Shown in pieces: positions 13,840 through 24,000 of a stretch of DNA of 64,000 bases. Numbering within the stretch: position 1 is the first letter of the stretch; each line of letters starts with the position of its first letter. The notes below the pieces were generated by a model, which did no database searches, was not told where the DNA came from, and worked only from the letters and a program-made list of their open reading frames with translations. The stretch covers positions 14,890,531 through 14,954,530 of the forward strand of contig NC_134422.1 in NCBI RefSeq assembly GCF_030867145.1. The letters are read 5' to 3'. A program made the translations under genes and the position numbers. This DNA is from Opisthocomus hoazin. Its lineage: Eukaryota; Chordata; Aves; Opisthocomiformes; Opisthocomidae.

Positions 13840-13930
13840 GAACGACTCTGCGCATTAGGTCATCTGGTCCATCTTGCCAACAGAGGATGTTTCTCTACAG
13901 CCCTGGCAAGCAAACCTGGTAGTCAGGCTT
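13840..13930 (-). mobile_element. Possible ancient CR1 3' fragment
   Basis: The stretch aggtcatctggtccatcttg, then ccaacagaggatgtttctct and acagccctggcaagc resembles the reversed end of old CR1 families (gtcatctagtccatc, then gccaa and a ttctctacag segment). It is too short and diverged for certainty. Confidence 0.35.
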
Positions 13931-16465
13931 GCCAAAACAAAAACTGGCAAGAGCCTTGATATCTGATGTGCAAAGAGGAGAAATGAGCACAAACCTAATA
14001 TTTACTTTGTCTGCATCTTTTTCAGAATTCCAGCAGAAAGGCTACAACGTCCTTGAATGTTCATCCCCGTGAAAAAGCTGCACTGTATTAGCTGTGTCTC
14101 AGCACTTGACAGTTTATGCCATCTTGGATTTTGCCAGTAAGCTTAAGTACTGTAGCGGAAAAAATTCTACAGGGAAGGTTTAATGGTTTTTTTCCTATTT
14201 ACTAAATATAAGATGCACCATTTACCACCCTACATCTGTAAGTTATGACAAGCTTACCATAATATGAAAAGACTTTGAGTTTAGGTAACAGAGATTTAGC
14301 ACATTAAAAGATTATAGGTTTAGACAGGCTCAAGCTCTCTCACTGTTCTGCAGCAAAAACCTTCTGTGACCGAGCTCTCAACCTAACAACCCTTTTCCAG
14401 TGCAACCATTCTACTTCTTGTTAAGGTGACTCAGAATACGTCCTGACACAGAGAAAGTAGATTCTGTCTGTCTACGAAACTACACCATGTTAATAGTCCT
14501 CTGTGATACGCGAAAGATGAAAGAAGCTGGACAGCCATCAGAGAAGCATCCTCAAATAGAAGATAGTCCTCGTCCTCACACAGGAATGAAATTTGAATGG
14601 CAGCAACCAGCTTGGCAATGAATACTTAACTGGGCAAACTGCTTATCCTATAAAAAAAAATGATCTTTGTAAATGGCAGCAACCAAACGAACCAGACCAA
14701 ATACGATACGTTCAGGCTGACGGTGAACAAAAGCCGCTACGGTTTGAGGTCAGGGGGCCAGGCTGGTGCTTGCCACTCTCCCCAGCCCATGCCAGGCCAG
14801 CATGTACGGTGCCCTGAAAATCCGGGTAGCAGCCAAGGCCAGGATGTGGTAACGGCTCCCCTGCTATGCTGGTGTGACAGCCACTGCTCTGCTGCTTGGA
14901 AAAGAAAAAAGGACATCTGCTGGAAGTCTTGTTGCAGTGACTGTAAACCTGCCAGTCACCGTACGTAATAACGAATAGATCAAATTGGAGAAACAGCAAG
15001 AGATATATAAAATACTCATTATTTGTTCCTTGTCAGCTAGTAGACCTTTCTGGTTAGATTAGCTCAGCTTTCAGGACAGTCAAGCTGACTACCACTTTGG
15101 GATCTACTTAAAATATACCCGTCCAAAACTTCTGGTGGGATAAATTCATATAACTCCACTGATTTCAGAGGACCTGTTGCAATCTGTATCAACTGAGTTT
15201 TTAGTCCATGATTAAAATTTGTCATTTGCTTCTAACATATACACTCACAAGTGGGAATGTTGTAATTTCTGTAATTTAATGGAAAATGAATCTTACAGGT
15301 GATTTATGTCCTATAGACTCACAGTAAATGTGCAAAACACAAATAAAAGGATGGATACTGCATTTTCTTTTCAAATAAATAATTCTTCTCATGCCTGAGT
15401 TTACAGGAGTTGTCTCATCACATGCTGTGACTTCTCTTTACTCCTGCCCCTATCACTTCTGCTTAGGAAATCTCAAAGTTCTCAAATACTGAATAATTAA
15501 TTGGTTGTGGGAAGCTGTGAGCAGACAATTTTATTTTCCCAATGCAAAGATGCTCTTCTCAGAGCATCAGTAAGAAACAGAACATATTAAATCTATGTCC
15601 ACAGAAGAAAACTTTAGAAAAAGTGCATATATCCTTTCTTGTTAAGCACCACATCTACTTGTCCTTTCCAGTGCCCCTGTCTCAGCTCTTAGGTAACTCC
15701 TACCCATTTATGGTCATTGCCCATAAAAATTGGGATTCTCAGTGGACACAAGTCAGCATTATTCCATCACAAATAGTGCAGCCACGCTAGTTTTCACCAC
15801 CTAAAGATCTGAAAAAGATGGAGCTTATGCCTGAGATTACACAACACGGCTTTTTTAGCACAAGTGATGTTTTGCTAGTCTTCTGTGATTCCTTGAGTCA
15901 GTACAAATACCAGTGATCAGAAAATTAGTATCACCATTCTCATGGAAATTTATATTCTCATGGCAAAAAGCTACTTTTGAAGAGAAATGGTGAGGGGACA
16001 CCAGTCAATGAGAAGCTGGCTCAGAGACAGAAAACAAAGAATAGAAATATTTAGTAATTTTTCTATGTCACATAAGGTTGATTGCAAAATACCCCTATGT
16101 ACCATCCCAAAACCAATGTGATCTGCTAACTTTATTAATGAATGAGTAATGAGAGAGTAGTGCAAGCCAGCATTTTGTGGGCAGGAAAAGTCAATGGACC
16201 AGGAAAAAATCTCAGTAGAGTTTGATAAAAATAGAGAGTGAGTCTGCCAATGAAAATCACCATAAAGAAGTGTATGAAAACACACTGCAGAGCTGAGAGG
16301 AGTTATTCATCCACTACAGGTTTACAAGATATTACACGATTGCTTTTATATGTGATCCATTTTTTGTTAGAAACATATTAGCAGTGTTATGTGGAAGCCT
16401 GATCTAACTGTCCTAAGCAGGATCCAACCTCAGATCTTGAAGTTTTCATTTGGCCACCAGTCACA

Positions 16466-16612
16466 ACTTACCCCTAAGCCTCTTCTTCTCCAGACTACGT
16501 AAGCCCAGCTCCCTCTGCCTCTCCTCATAGGTCTTATGCTCTGTGCCTCTGATAACCTTGGTAGCTCCTGCTGGACCCTTCCAGTTTGTCACCATCTTTT
16601 TTGGACAGAGCG
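16466..16612 (-). mobile_element. Old CR1 fragment (ORF2 C-terminal region), reverse orientation
   Basis: Read on the minus strand it encodes a degraded version of the CR1 block [20 protein letters not shown], visible as TKVIRGTEHKTYEERQREL and LRSLEKKRLRG. Both ends are lost and divergence from the two younger copies is clear. It lies 1 kb upstream of the long CR1 but in the opposite orientation, so it is an independent insertion. Confidence 0.82.
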
Positions 16613-17549
16613 GTCCCACAATGGGTAATCTCTGTTGATGGACAACCCCCAAAATACACAGGCAGCTGTCACGTAACTACCCCCATCACTATGTTTCCCT
16701 TCACATCCCACCTCCATCCAGAAGCAGAAAGAAAATTAAATGTTACAAAACTTTATGTCAGTAAATACCATCAGAAGTAAAAATTCCGCCTCTGAGGGAG
16801 AAAACATCCAAGGCCAGTGCAGGCAGAAGCAAATTTCATTCTAAATAAATATATTCCTGTGGGTCTTCCGACGAAGGATCTCCACTAAAGACGTGATTCA
16901 AAAGGAGTTCTGGCAAAATATACAGCATCTCTTGTGTAATTTCAGTGAAAATTACAGCTAACAAAACCAGTCAGCCTGGTCCTCTTCATTTGATAACCTC
17001 CCCCATTATTCTATCAGTGACAATGACAGGGATATACGTCCTATAAAGGACAGAAATCACTTTGTTATTATTAAAACATAGACACCCCTATGGCAACACC
17101 AGGCGATTCTTCACGGCCACTTCACAACATTTGAGCCCAGGAAGACAAATAACATCTCCAGCGGAGAATGCCAGGAGATGCTGTGTCTATTTAGGTTACA
17201 AATAGCAGAGTCCAGTGGAGAATCACCCAAAGTGATGCCAAAAGGGCAGATAAGCTACAAACACCCTTGACTTCCACAGCCGATACCTTCAGCAGTGACA
17301 TAAGAAATCCGTTTCAATGGCAGTTCTCAAACTTTTCAGACTACGCCCTATTTGTTTTCTCTAATGGTTAAAGCCTCTTCCTGGCACCTCTACACACATT
17401 CAACAGGAATGAAAAAAGCTAGCATGCAGCTCTCATTAAACACTTAAAACTGTGAGGTGTGCTGTGCCCACCCGATCCCCTGGGCTGCATCCATGCAAGT
17501 TATGACATTTCTTCTGTCCCTATACATAGAGGGTAGGAGGGGAATAATT
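16613..17549. other. Intergenic DNA between two CR1 copies
   Basis: AT-rich sequence with no gene, repeat or CpG patch that I can support. Confidence 0.6.
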
Positions 17550-17551
17550 AC

Positions 17552-18090
17552 TGCTTGAGGTAGCCTCAGCTAAGAAAAAAAGAAGGGTAATTGTCATAGG
17601 TGATTCCATTCTGAGGGGAACAGAGGGCCCGATCTGCTGACCGGACCCATCCCACAGGGAAGTCTGCTGCCTCCCTAGGGCCTGGGTTAGGGATGTTGTG
17701 AAGAAACTCCCTGGTCTGGTGCAGCCTTCTGATTATTACCCCCTCTTGGTAATGCAGGTTGGCGGGGACGACATAGCAGAGGGAAGTCCCAAGGCCATCA
17801 AAAGGGACTTCAGGGCACTGGGAATACTGGTTGAGGGATCAGGGGCGCAGGTGGTGTTTTCCTCCATCCCATCAGTGGCAGGGAAGAGCACTGAAAGGGG
17901 CAGGAAAACTCACCTGGTTAACAGGTGGCTCAGGGACTGGTGCCATCGGTCAAATTTTGGCTTCTTTGATCATGGGGAGGTGTACACAGCACCGGGCCTG
18001 CTGGCAGCAGACGGAGTGCGGCTATCTCAAAGGGGAAAAAGAATTCTTGGCCACGAGCTGGCAGGGCTCATTGAGAGGGCTTTAAACTAG
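17552..18090 (+). pseudogene. CR1 ORF1, C-terminal esterase-like (SGNH) domain, interrupted
   Basis: The frame shows the SGNH hydrolase nucleophile block VIVIGDSILRGTE (GDS at 17599-17607) and runs to a TAG at 18088-18090 after [10 protein letters not shown]. An in-frame TGA at 17638-17640, following GPIC, interrupts it. This is best explained as CGA to TGA, a CpG-decay change. Downstream the frame is open for 149 codons (130 from the GTG-started frame at 17698). Near the C terminus, DGVRLSQRG occupies the place where SGNH esterases carry the DxxH catalytic pair; here an Arg stands where His is expected, so the enzyme would probably be inactive even without the stop. The ORF1 protein of CR1 is thought to bind RNA and lipid or membrane surfaces. 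Confidence 0.85.
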
Positions 18091-18146
18091 GTTCGAAGGG
18101 GGAAGGGGATATTGCCCAGCTCACTAGGGATGAGCCCAGGCTTGGC

Positions 18147-20861
18147 GTGCCAGCGTCAGAGGGGAGACTGACGGCCCAGCACAAGTGTGTCTATACCAAC
18201 GCACGTAGCATGGGCAATAAACAGGAGGAACTGGAAGCCATTATACAGCAGGACGGCTACGACTTGGTCGCCATCACAGAAACGTGGTGGGACAACTCGC
18301 ATGACTGGCATGCTGTCATGGATGGCTACAGACTCTTTGGGAAAGACAGGCCAACAAGGAGAGGTGGTGGAGTTGCTTTATATGTGAGGGAGCAACTGGA
18401 ATGCATTGAGCTTGGCCTGGGGGCAAATAAGGAACGAGTTGAGAGCTTGTGGGTTAGAATTAAGGGACAGGCTCATAAGGGTGACATTATGGTGGGTGTG
18501 TACTACAGGCCACCTGAGCAGGAGGAGGAAGTTGATGAGGCCTTCTACAGGCAGCTGCAAGCAGCCTCACAATCACAGGCCCTGGTTCTCATGGGGGACT
18601 TCAACCACCCTGACATCTGCTGGGAAGACCATACAGCTAGGCAGGCGCAATCCAGGAGGTTCCTACAGAGCATCGATGATAACTTTCTGATGCAAGTGGT
18701 GGAGGAACCAACAAGGAAAGGCGTGCTGCTGGACCTTCTATTAACAAACAAGGAGGGACTGGTGGAGGATGTGAAGGTTGGAGGCAGACTCGGCTGCAGT
18801 GACCATGAAATGGTTGAGTTCAGGATCGTGCGTGGAGGAAGCAGGGCGATAAGCAGGATCAAAACCTTGGACCTCAGGAGGGCAAACTTTGGCCTCTTCA
18901 GGGAGCTACTGGGAGGAATCCCGTGGGCCAGGGGTCTTGAAGGCATGGGGGTCCAAGGGTGCTGGTCGCTCTTTAAACATCACTTCCTCGATGCTCAGGA
19001 GCGGTGCATCCCCCTGAGAAAGAAATCGAGCAAAGGAGGCAGGAGACCTGCATGGTTGAACAAGGAGCTTCTAGTGGAGATCACGCAGAAGAGAAAGGTC
19101 CACGGAATGTGGAAAGAGGGACAGGCCACTTGGGAAGAGTACAGGAACGTGGTCAGAGCATGCAGGGATGCGACGAGGAAGGCCAAAGCCCACCTGGAAT
19201 TGAAGCTGGCAAAGGATGTCAAAAACAACAAGAAGGGCTTCTTCAACTACATCAGCAGCAAAAGGAAGGCTAGGGACAATGTGGGGCCGCTGCTGAATGA
19301 GGCGGGTGTCCTGGTGACGGAGGATGCAGAGAAGGCAGAGCTACCGAATGCCTTCTTTGCTTCAGTCTTCAGTGCCAAGGCAGGCCCTCAGGAATCCCAG
19401 GCCCCGGAGGTAAGACAGGAAGCCTACAGAGAGGATGACTTTCCCTTGGTCGAGGAGGACTGTGTGAAGGATCACTTAAGCGATCTGGACGCCTACAAAT
19501 CCATGGGCCCTGATGGAATGCACCCACGAGTGCTGAGGGAGCTGGCGGATGTCATTGCTGAGCCACTCTCCATCATCTTTGACAGGTCCTGGAGGACAGG
19601 AGAGGTGCCCGAAGACTGGAGAAAGGCCAATGTCACTCCAATCTTCAAAAAGGGCAAGAAGGAGGACCCAGGAAACTACAGGCCGGTCAGCCTCACCTCC
19701 ATCCCAGGAAAGGTGATGGAGCAGCTTATCCTGGAGGTAGTCAACAAGCAAGTGGAGCAAAAGAAGGTTATCAGGAGTAGTCAGCATGGATTCACCAAGG
19801 GGAAATCATGCCTGACCAATCTGATAGCTTTCTACGATGGCATGACTGGCTGGGTAGACGAAGGGAGAGCCGTGGATGTTGTCTACCTAGACTTCAGTAA
19901 GGCTTTCGACATGGTATCCCATAACATCCTCCTAGGGAAGCTCAGGAAGTGTGGGCTGGATGAATGGTCGGTGAGATGGATTGAGAACTGGCTGAATGGC
20001 AGAACTCAGAGGGTTGTCATCAGCAGCGCTGAGTCTAGTTGGAGGCCTGAAACTAGTGGTGTCCCCCAGGGGTCAGTACTGGGCCCAGCCTTGTTTAACT
20101 TCTTCATCAACGACCTGGATGAAGAGTTAGAATGTACCCTCAGCAAGTTTGCTGATGACACCAAGCTGGGAGGTGTGGTAGATACACCAGAAGGCTGTGC
20201 TGCCATTCAGCGTGACCTGGACAGGCTGGAAAGCTGGGCAGAGAGGAACCTGATGAGGTTCAACAAAGGCAAATGCAGGGTCCTGCACCTGGGGAGGAAC
20301 AACCCCATGCATCAGTACAGGCTTGGGCTAGACCTGCTGGAGAGCAGCTCTGTGGAGAGGGACGTGGATGTCCTGGTGGACAACAGGTTAACGATGAGCC
20401 AGCAGTGTGCCCTGGCTGCCAAGAAAGCCAATGGGATCCTGGGGTGCATCAAGAAGAGTGTGGCCAGCAGGACGAGGGAGGTTCTCCTTCCCCTCTACAC
20501 TGCCCTGGTGAGGCCTCATCTGGAGTACTGTGTCCAGTTCTGGGCTCCCCAGTTCAAGAAAGATGAAGAGCTACTGGAGAGAGTCCAGCAGAGGGCTACA
20601 AGGATGGTGAGGGGACTGGAGCATCTCTCCTACGAGGAGAAGCTGAGGGAGCTAGGCTTGTTCAGCCTGAAGAAGAGAAGGCTGCGGGGGGACCTAATAT
20701 ATACTTACAAATATCTGAAGGGTGGGTGTCAGGAAGATGAGGCCAAGCTCTTTTCAGTGGTGTCCAGTGACAGGACAAGGGGCAATGGGCACAAACTGAA
20801 GCACAGGAAGTTCCGTCTGAACATGAGGAAGAATTTCTCTCTGAGGGCGACAGAGCACTGA
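18147..20861 (+). CDS. CR1 ORF2 polyprotein: AP-like endonuclease and reverse transcriptase
   Basis: This is a 904-codon open frame, the longest in the window. The endonuclease domain covers about residues 1-228: YTNARS (N18), AITETWW (E45), [12 protein letters not shown] (D151, N153) and CSDHE (S218, D219, H220). The reverse transcriptase covers about 490-790: [12 protein letters not shown] (511-522), QHGF (546-549), motif [12 protein letters not shown] (D582), motif [12 protein letters not shown] (637-647) and motif C KFADD (D670, D671). All catalytic residues expected for both enzymes are present. Position 18147 is a GTG; the frame is open back past the ORF1 stop but has no ATG before 18210, which lies just after the catalytic N18. 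The frame ends at TGA 20859-20861, where the second copy at 28.1 kb has TGG (Trp), so about 29 C-terminal residues are lost. It serves target-primed reverse transcription of the element. Confidence 0.93.
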   Translation: MPASEGRLTAQHKCVYTNARSMGNKQEELEAIIQQDGYDLVAITETWWDNSHDWHAVMDGYRLFGKDRPTRRGGGVALYVREQLECIELGLGANKERVESLWVRIKGQAHKGDIMVGVYYRPPEQEEEVDEAFYRQLQAASQSQALVLMGDFNHPDICWEDHTARQAQSRRFLQSIDDNFLMQVVEEPTRKGVLLDLLLTNKEGLVEDVKVGGRLGCSDHEMVEFRIVRGGSRAISRIKTLDLRRANFGLFRELLGGIPWARGLEGMGVQGCWSLFKHHFLDAQERCIPLRKKSSKGGRRPAWLNKELLVEITQKRKVHGMWKEGQATWEEYRNVVRACRDATRKAKAHLELKLAKDVKNNKKGFFNYISSKRKARDNVGPLLNEAGVLVTEDAEKAELPNAFFASVFSAKAGPQESQAPEVRQEAYREDDFPLVEEDCVKDHLSDLDAYKSMGPDGMHPRVLRELADVIAEPLSIIFDRSWRTGEVPEDWRKANVTPIFKKGKKEDPGNYRPVSLTSIPGKVMEQLILEVVNKQVEQKKVIRSSQHGFTKGKSCLTNLIAFYDGMTGWVDEGRAVDVVYLDFSKAFDMVSHNILLGKLRKCGLDEWSVRWIENWLNGRTQRVVISSAESSWRPETSGVPQGSVLGPALFNFFINDLDEELECTLSKFADDTKLGGVVDTPEGCAAIQRDLDRLESWAERNLMRFNKGKCRVLHLGRNNPMHQYRLGLDLLESSSVERDVDVLVDNRLTMSQQCALAAKKANGILGCIKKSVASRTREVLLPLYTALVRPHLEYCVQFWAPQFKKDEELLERVQQRATRMVRGLEHLSYEEKLRELGLFSLKKRRLRGDLIYTYKYLKGGCQEDEAKLFSVVSSDRTRGNGHKLKHRKFRLNMRKNFSLRATEH

Positions 20862-21029
20862 AACAGGCTGCCCAGGGAGGTTGTGGATTCTCCTTCTCTG
20901 GAGATATTCAAGACCCGCCTGGACAAGGTCCTCTGCAGCCTGCTGTAGGTGACCCTGCTTTGGCAGAAGGGTTGGACTAGATGAGCCACAGAGGTCCCTT
21001 CCAACCCCGACCATTCTGTGATTCTGTGA
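20862..21029 (+). other. CR1 ORF2 remnant after stop, 3'UTR and 3' terminal repeat
   Basis: After the premature TGA the same frame continues with NRLPREVVDSPSLEIFK and LDKVLCSLL to a TAG at 20946-20948, matching the C terminus of the copy at 28.2 kb. The 3'UTR then ends in ATTCTGTG twice (21013-21028), the CR1 reverse-transcriptase recognition end. Confidence 0.85.
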
Positions 21030-24000
21030 AGGAGATTCGTTAGCCCGACAGATTGAATTTTATATTGTAAAACTGAGTCGGGGGTGGCTCTCGCTGGTCC
21101 AGGAGTGCCATAACATTGATGCCAATAGACTTCAACTGATTGTTGTAGAGATGATCATTACAAATGTGTAGTTATTCTTCTGAACCCCACCAAAAACCCA
21201 AACCAAACCAACCACACCGCATGATCAAATCAGCAGGGGATTCAAAGTTCAAACTGTAGTGCTTTTAGCTGGGGCCAAAAAGTCAAGACAGTGGCTTTCA
21301 GTCTCATTTTCAAACTCCCATCTTGCAGCTGCATATTCTCCTCTGATCCCACCTTTTGCACATCTTCTGCCTGTACCTATTCTCAGTGCAGGGATGGGGG
21401 TTTTCTGCCAGCCCACACAGAGCTCAGCCAGGCCCTGCTCTGGGGAAATTCGCAGGCTCTGCTCTCCACAGGCTGCAGATCCATCCACCCACAGTCTGGA
21501 CAAAGGTATTGGATCACCCTAAGAATCACCATATTGGTCAAGATGTCAGGTTGCTCAAAGGTTCTCTCCTCTTCCTTACGTCATTCTCACCAAAAACATG
21601 AAACACTGAGATCTCCTGTGTTACATGGGTCATTTCTATGGCACGTGGTTAAAACTGTATTTTCCCAAAATTATGCAGAGTAAGAGCAAACCAAGAGCTG
21701 CCTGAAAATAATATACTTATTAAGCCTACAGTATTATCGTTTGGCCAATGGACACCACAGAGCAACAGCAATGCTGGGCTGATCATTTTTTTTTCCTTAT
21801 TGATCAAATACAAATTTTAGTCTTTATCCAAACCGCACTTTTCATCCTAGCCTACCCTTTATACACTCCCCCTCCTATACCAGCAGGATCTTAGTGCTCG
21901 TCCTCCAATGGTATGGAGCTGTTGTAGCTGGCTCCTCGTCCACTGGTCTCCATTAGCTCCTGGCTGAAGCTGTGTAGGAGGATGGAGGGGATGCTGTGAA
22001 GGAGCTATACTTAGCTCAAGGAGGATTCTCTAGGAATGGATGCCACTTGGCACAAATTAAAAGCACCTTTCAGGGGCTTTTCCCCTCAACCAGGGACACA
22101 ATAAGGTAGAAACCTTGGATCTACAGTCAGCTATCTGTTTGACACTACTTCCCTGAGTGGCAAACAGCACAAACAAAAACCCCACTTCCTAGCAGAGAGA
22201 GGTTCAGTTCTGAGTAACTAGCATGCTGCTAAAGGGCCAAAGCTCACTGGGCAAAAGAAAATGTCTCAGTTGGCAAGACACCTGCTGCATATGCCTTACA
22301 CCGGGCTTCAAGCAAAGCCAGATCTCTGATGGGAGGTTCTGGCCAAATCCCGTTGACTCAAATGGCATGCCGTCCATCTGCGGTGACTAAATAATTCATA
22401 GTTGCCACAGTGTGGAGACTTCATTCTGGTCTTATTAATGGATGACAGCAACCGTGGGCCAGTCTCCCTTCCCCTTGGTTAGGCTCCCAATAATCAAGCC
22501 CTCCAGCTAGTTGCTAGTTTTCCTACCAGCACGGCCTTAGCACTTAAAAATCCAGTAATTGTTACGAACAGCAGATGTAACGTTAGCTGAACCAAATAGC
22601 CTGTAACTCAATACAGCCTGTTAATTCTAGGAAAAGCAGTGATGTCCTCAAAGTCTATGTGCTTTGCTGAATTCCTGAAAAAAGTTGTCTTTCAGAGAGA
22701 ATGTCAAGCGCCATCCCCACTGGGCAGGAGTTACTCAAGCACATATGCTCACGGACTCGCTGCCAGTGCTCGTGTGAGGGACTGCCTGCCAAGAGGTACA
22801 CGGCGTTCACATCTGACACGCAGGAGCTCACCTAGGATGTTCTCTGCCTGACAGATCAGGGTTCTTTGGCCCACATTATTTATTATCACCAGAAACAGGG
22901 CAGGGAAAAATCTCCGAATGTGTCATTTTCCTTCAATTACTCACAGGGACATTGAACAGAACAGACTGATTTTCAAACTAGGGAATCATTGTTTTATAGC
23001 TGACAGCCTGCGAACCCATCCACCAGCTGCAGGCTGGAAGAACTTTTAATAGACAAGTTACAAAACACTTGATGATTTTATGATGGCATGATGGATGCAC
23101 GCATTAAATGACAGCAAATAAAACAGCTACAGCATGATCTGTATTTTACACTTTGCTTTTCAAGGAATGTATTTTTGTGATAGGAAATTTATATTGCATG
23201 CTCTTTGGTAGCCTGGATAGAAAGTAACTTCAGGGAAGTTACGAAGTGCTAACAAACACCACTGCAAAGATGGAAAACTGTAAAAGACACCAGGTGATAA
23301 TACTTCTGTGCCATAGTCTATGGAAAGATTTTTTTGGACCATAGTGAAAAAATTTAGCAGTCTTTTCACTCTGCTTAACCTCTTTCAGTAGCAATAAAAG
23401 TACTTCTTTTATTTCTTTTCTAGGAATCCGACACTAAGACAAAGCCAAAGGCAAAATAAAACTTGAGAAGTAGGCAGAGGGGACACTGTTCCACACTGCT
23501 GAAAATAATCTGTCCGAGGAGAGCCCGATTAGTGCTTTGTGGTTAGGTCATCCACCTTGGGGGATTACTTGGTTTCAGCCTCTTGCTTCCCAAGGAGTTA
23601 AACACTTTCCACATTAGCTATAATGAGTGTATGATGTAAATGTTCCTTGGATTGCACGACACAAGCAGCCCAGGCTCCCTCCTGTTCAGTGACCTACCAG
23701 AATAGTCCTTTTGTCTTCCCTTTCCAGACCCACGATCCCCGCATCTCCTCCCGCACCCTGACACAATTTAACAAGCGCAGGGATCCCCCTCATCCACTGT
23801 TGTCTGCAACACCCTCCTTCAAATAATCTCCAGGAGATTATGCTTTAAACCTACAAATCGTAAGCCTGAAGAGGCGACTTAACACAGGCCTACCTCCTCA
23901 ACAGGCACGCTAGCCCGTTACACAACGCAGCACAATGTCACCTCCTCCGGCTGGGTGCTAAAGGATGCCCCGGCAGCACTTCGCGATGGGTTGGATCCCA

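Larger units (their letters stand above)
1..16465. other. Gene-poor intergenic DNA left of the CR1 cluster
   Basis: Apart from the CpG islets, the microsatellites, the short palindromes and one possible ancient CR1 piece listed separately, I see no gene. Open frames here are short, lack splice-bounded structure and match no family I know. By mammalian gene order this would lie between TMEM177 and PTPN4. Confidence 0.6.
17550..21029 (+). mobile_element. Long, nearly intact CR1 LINE retrotransposon
   Basis: The element holds, in order, the C-terminal esterase-like part of ORF1, a short inter-ORF spacer, a 904-codon ORF2 with endonuclease and reverse transcriptase, a short 3'UTR, and the CR1 hallmark terminus of two ATTCTGTG units at 21013-21028. 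Most bird CR1 copies are cut down to a few hundred bases at the 5' end; this one retains about 3.5 kb. The left limit is approximate. The ORF1 frame is readable back to about 17552 (LLEVASAK, then KKRRVIVIGDS) and a stop lies just upstream, so the element is still 5'-truncated within ORF1 or decayed there. Damage seen: a TGA inside ORF1 and a TGA near the end of ORF2. Confidence 0.95.
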
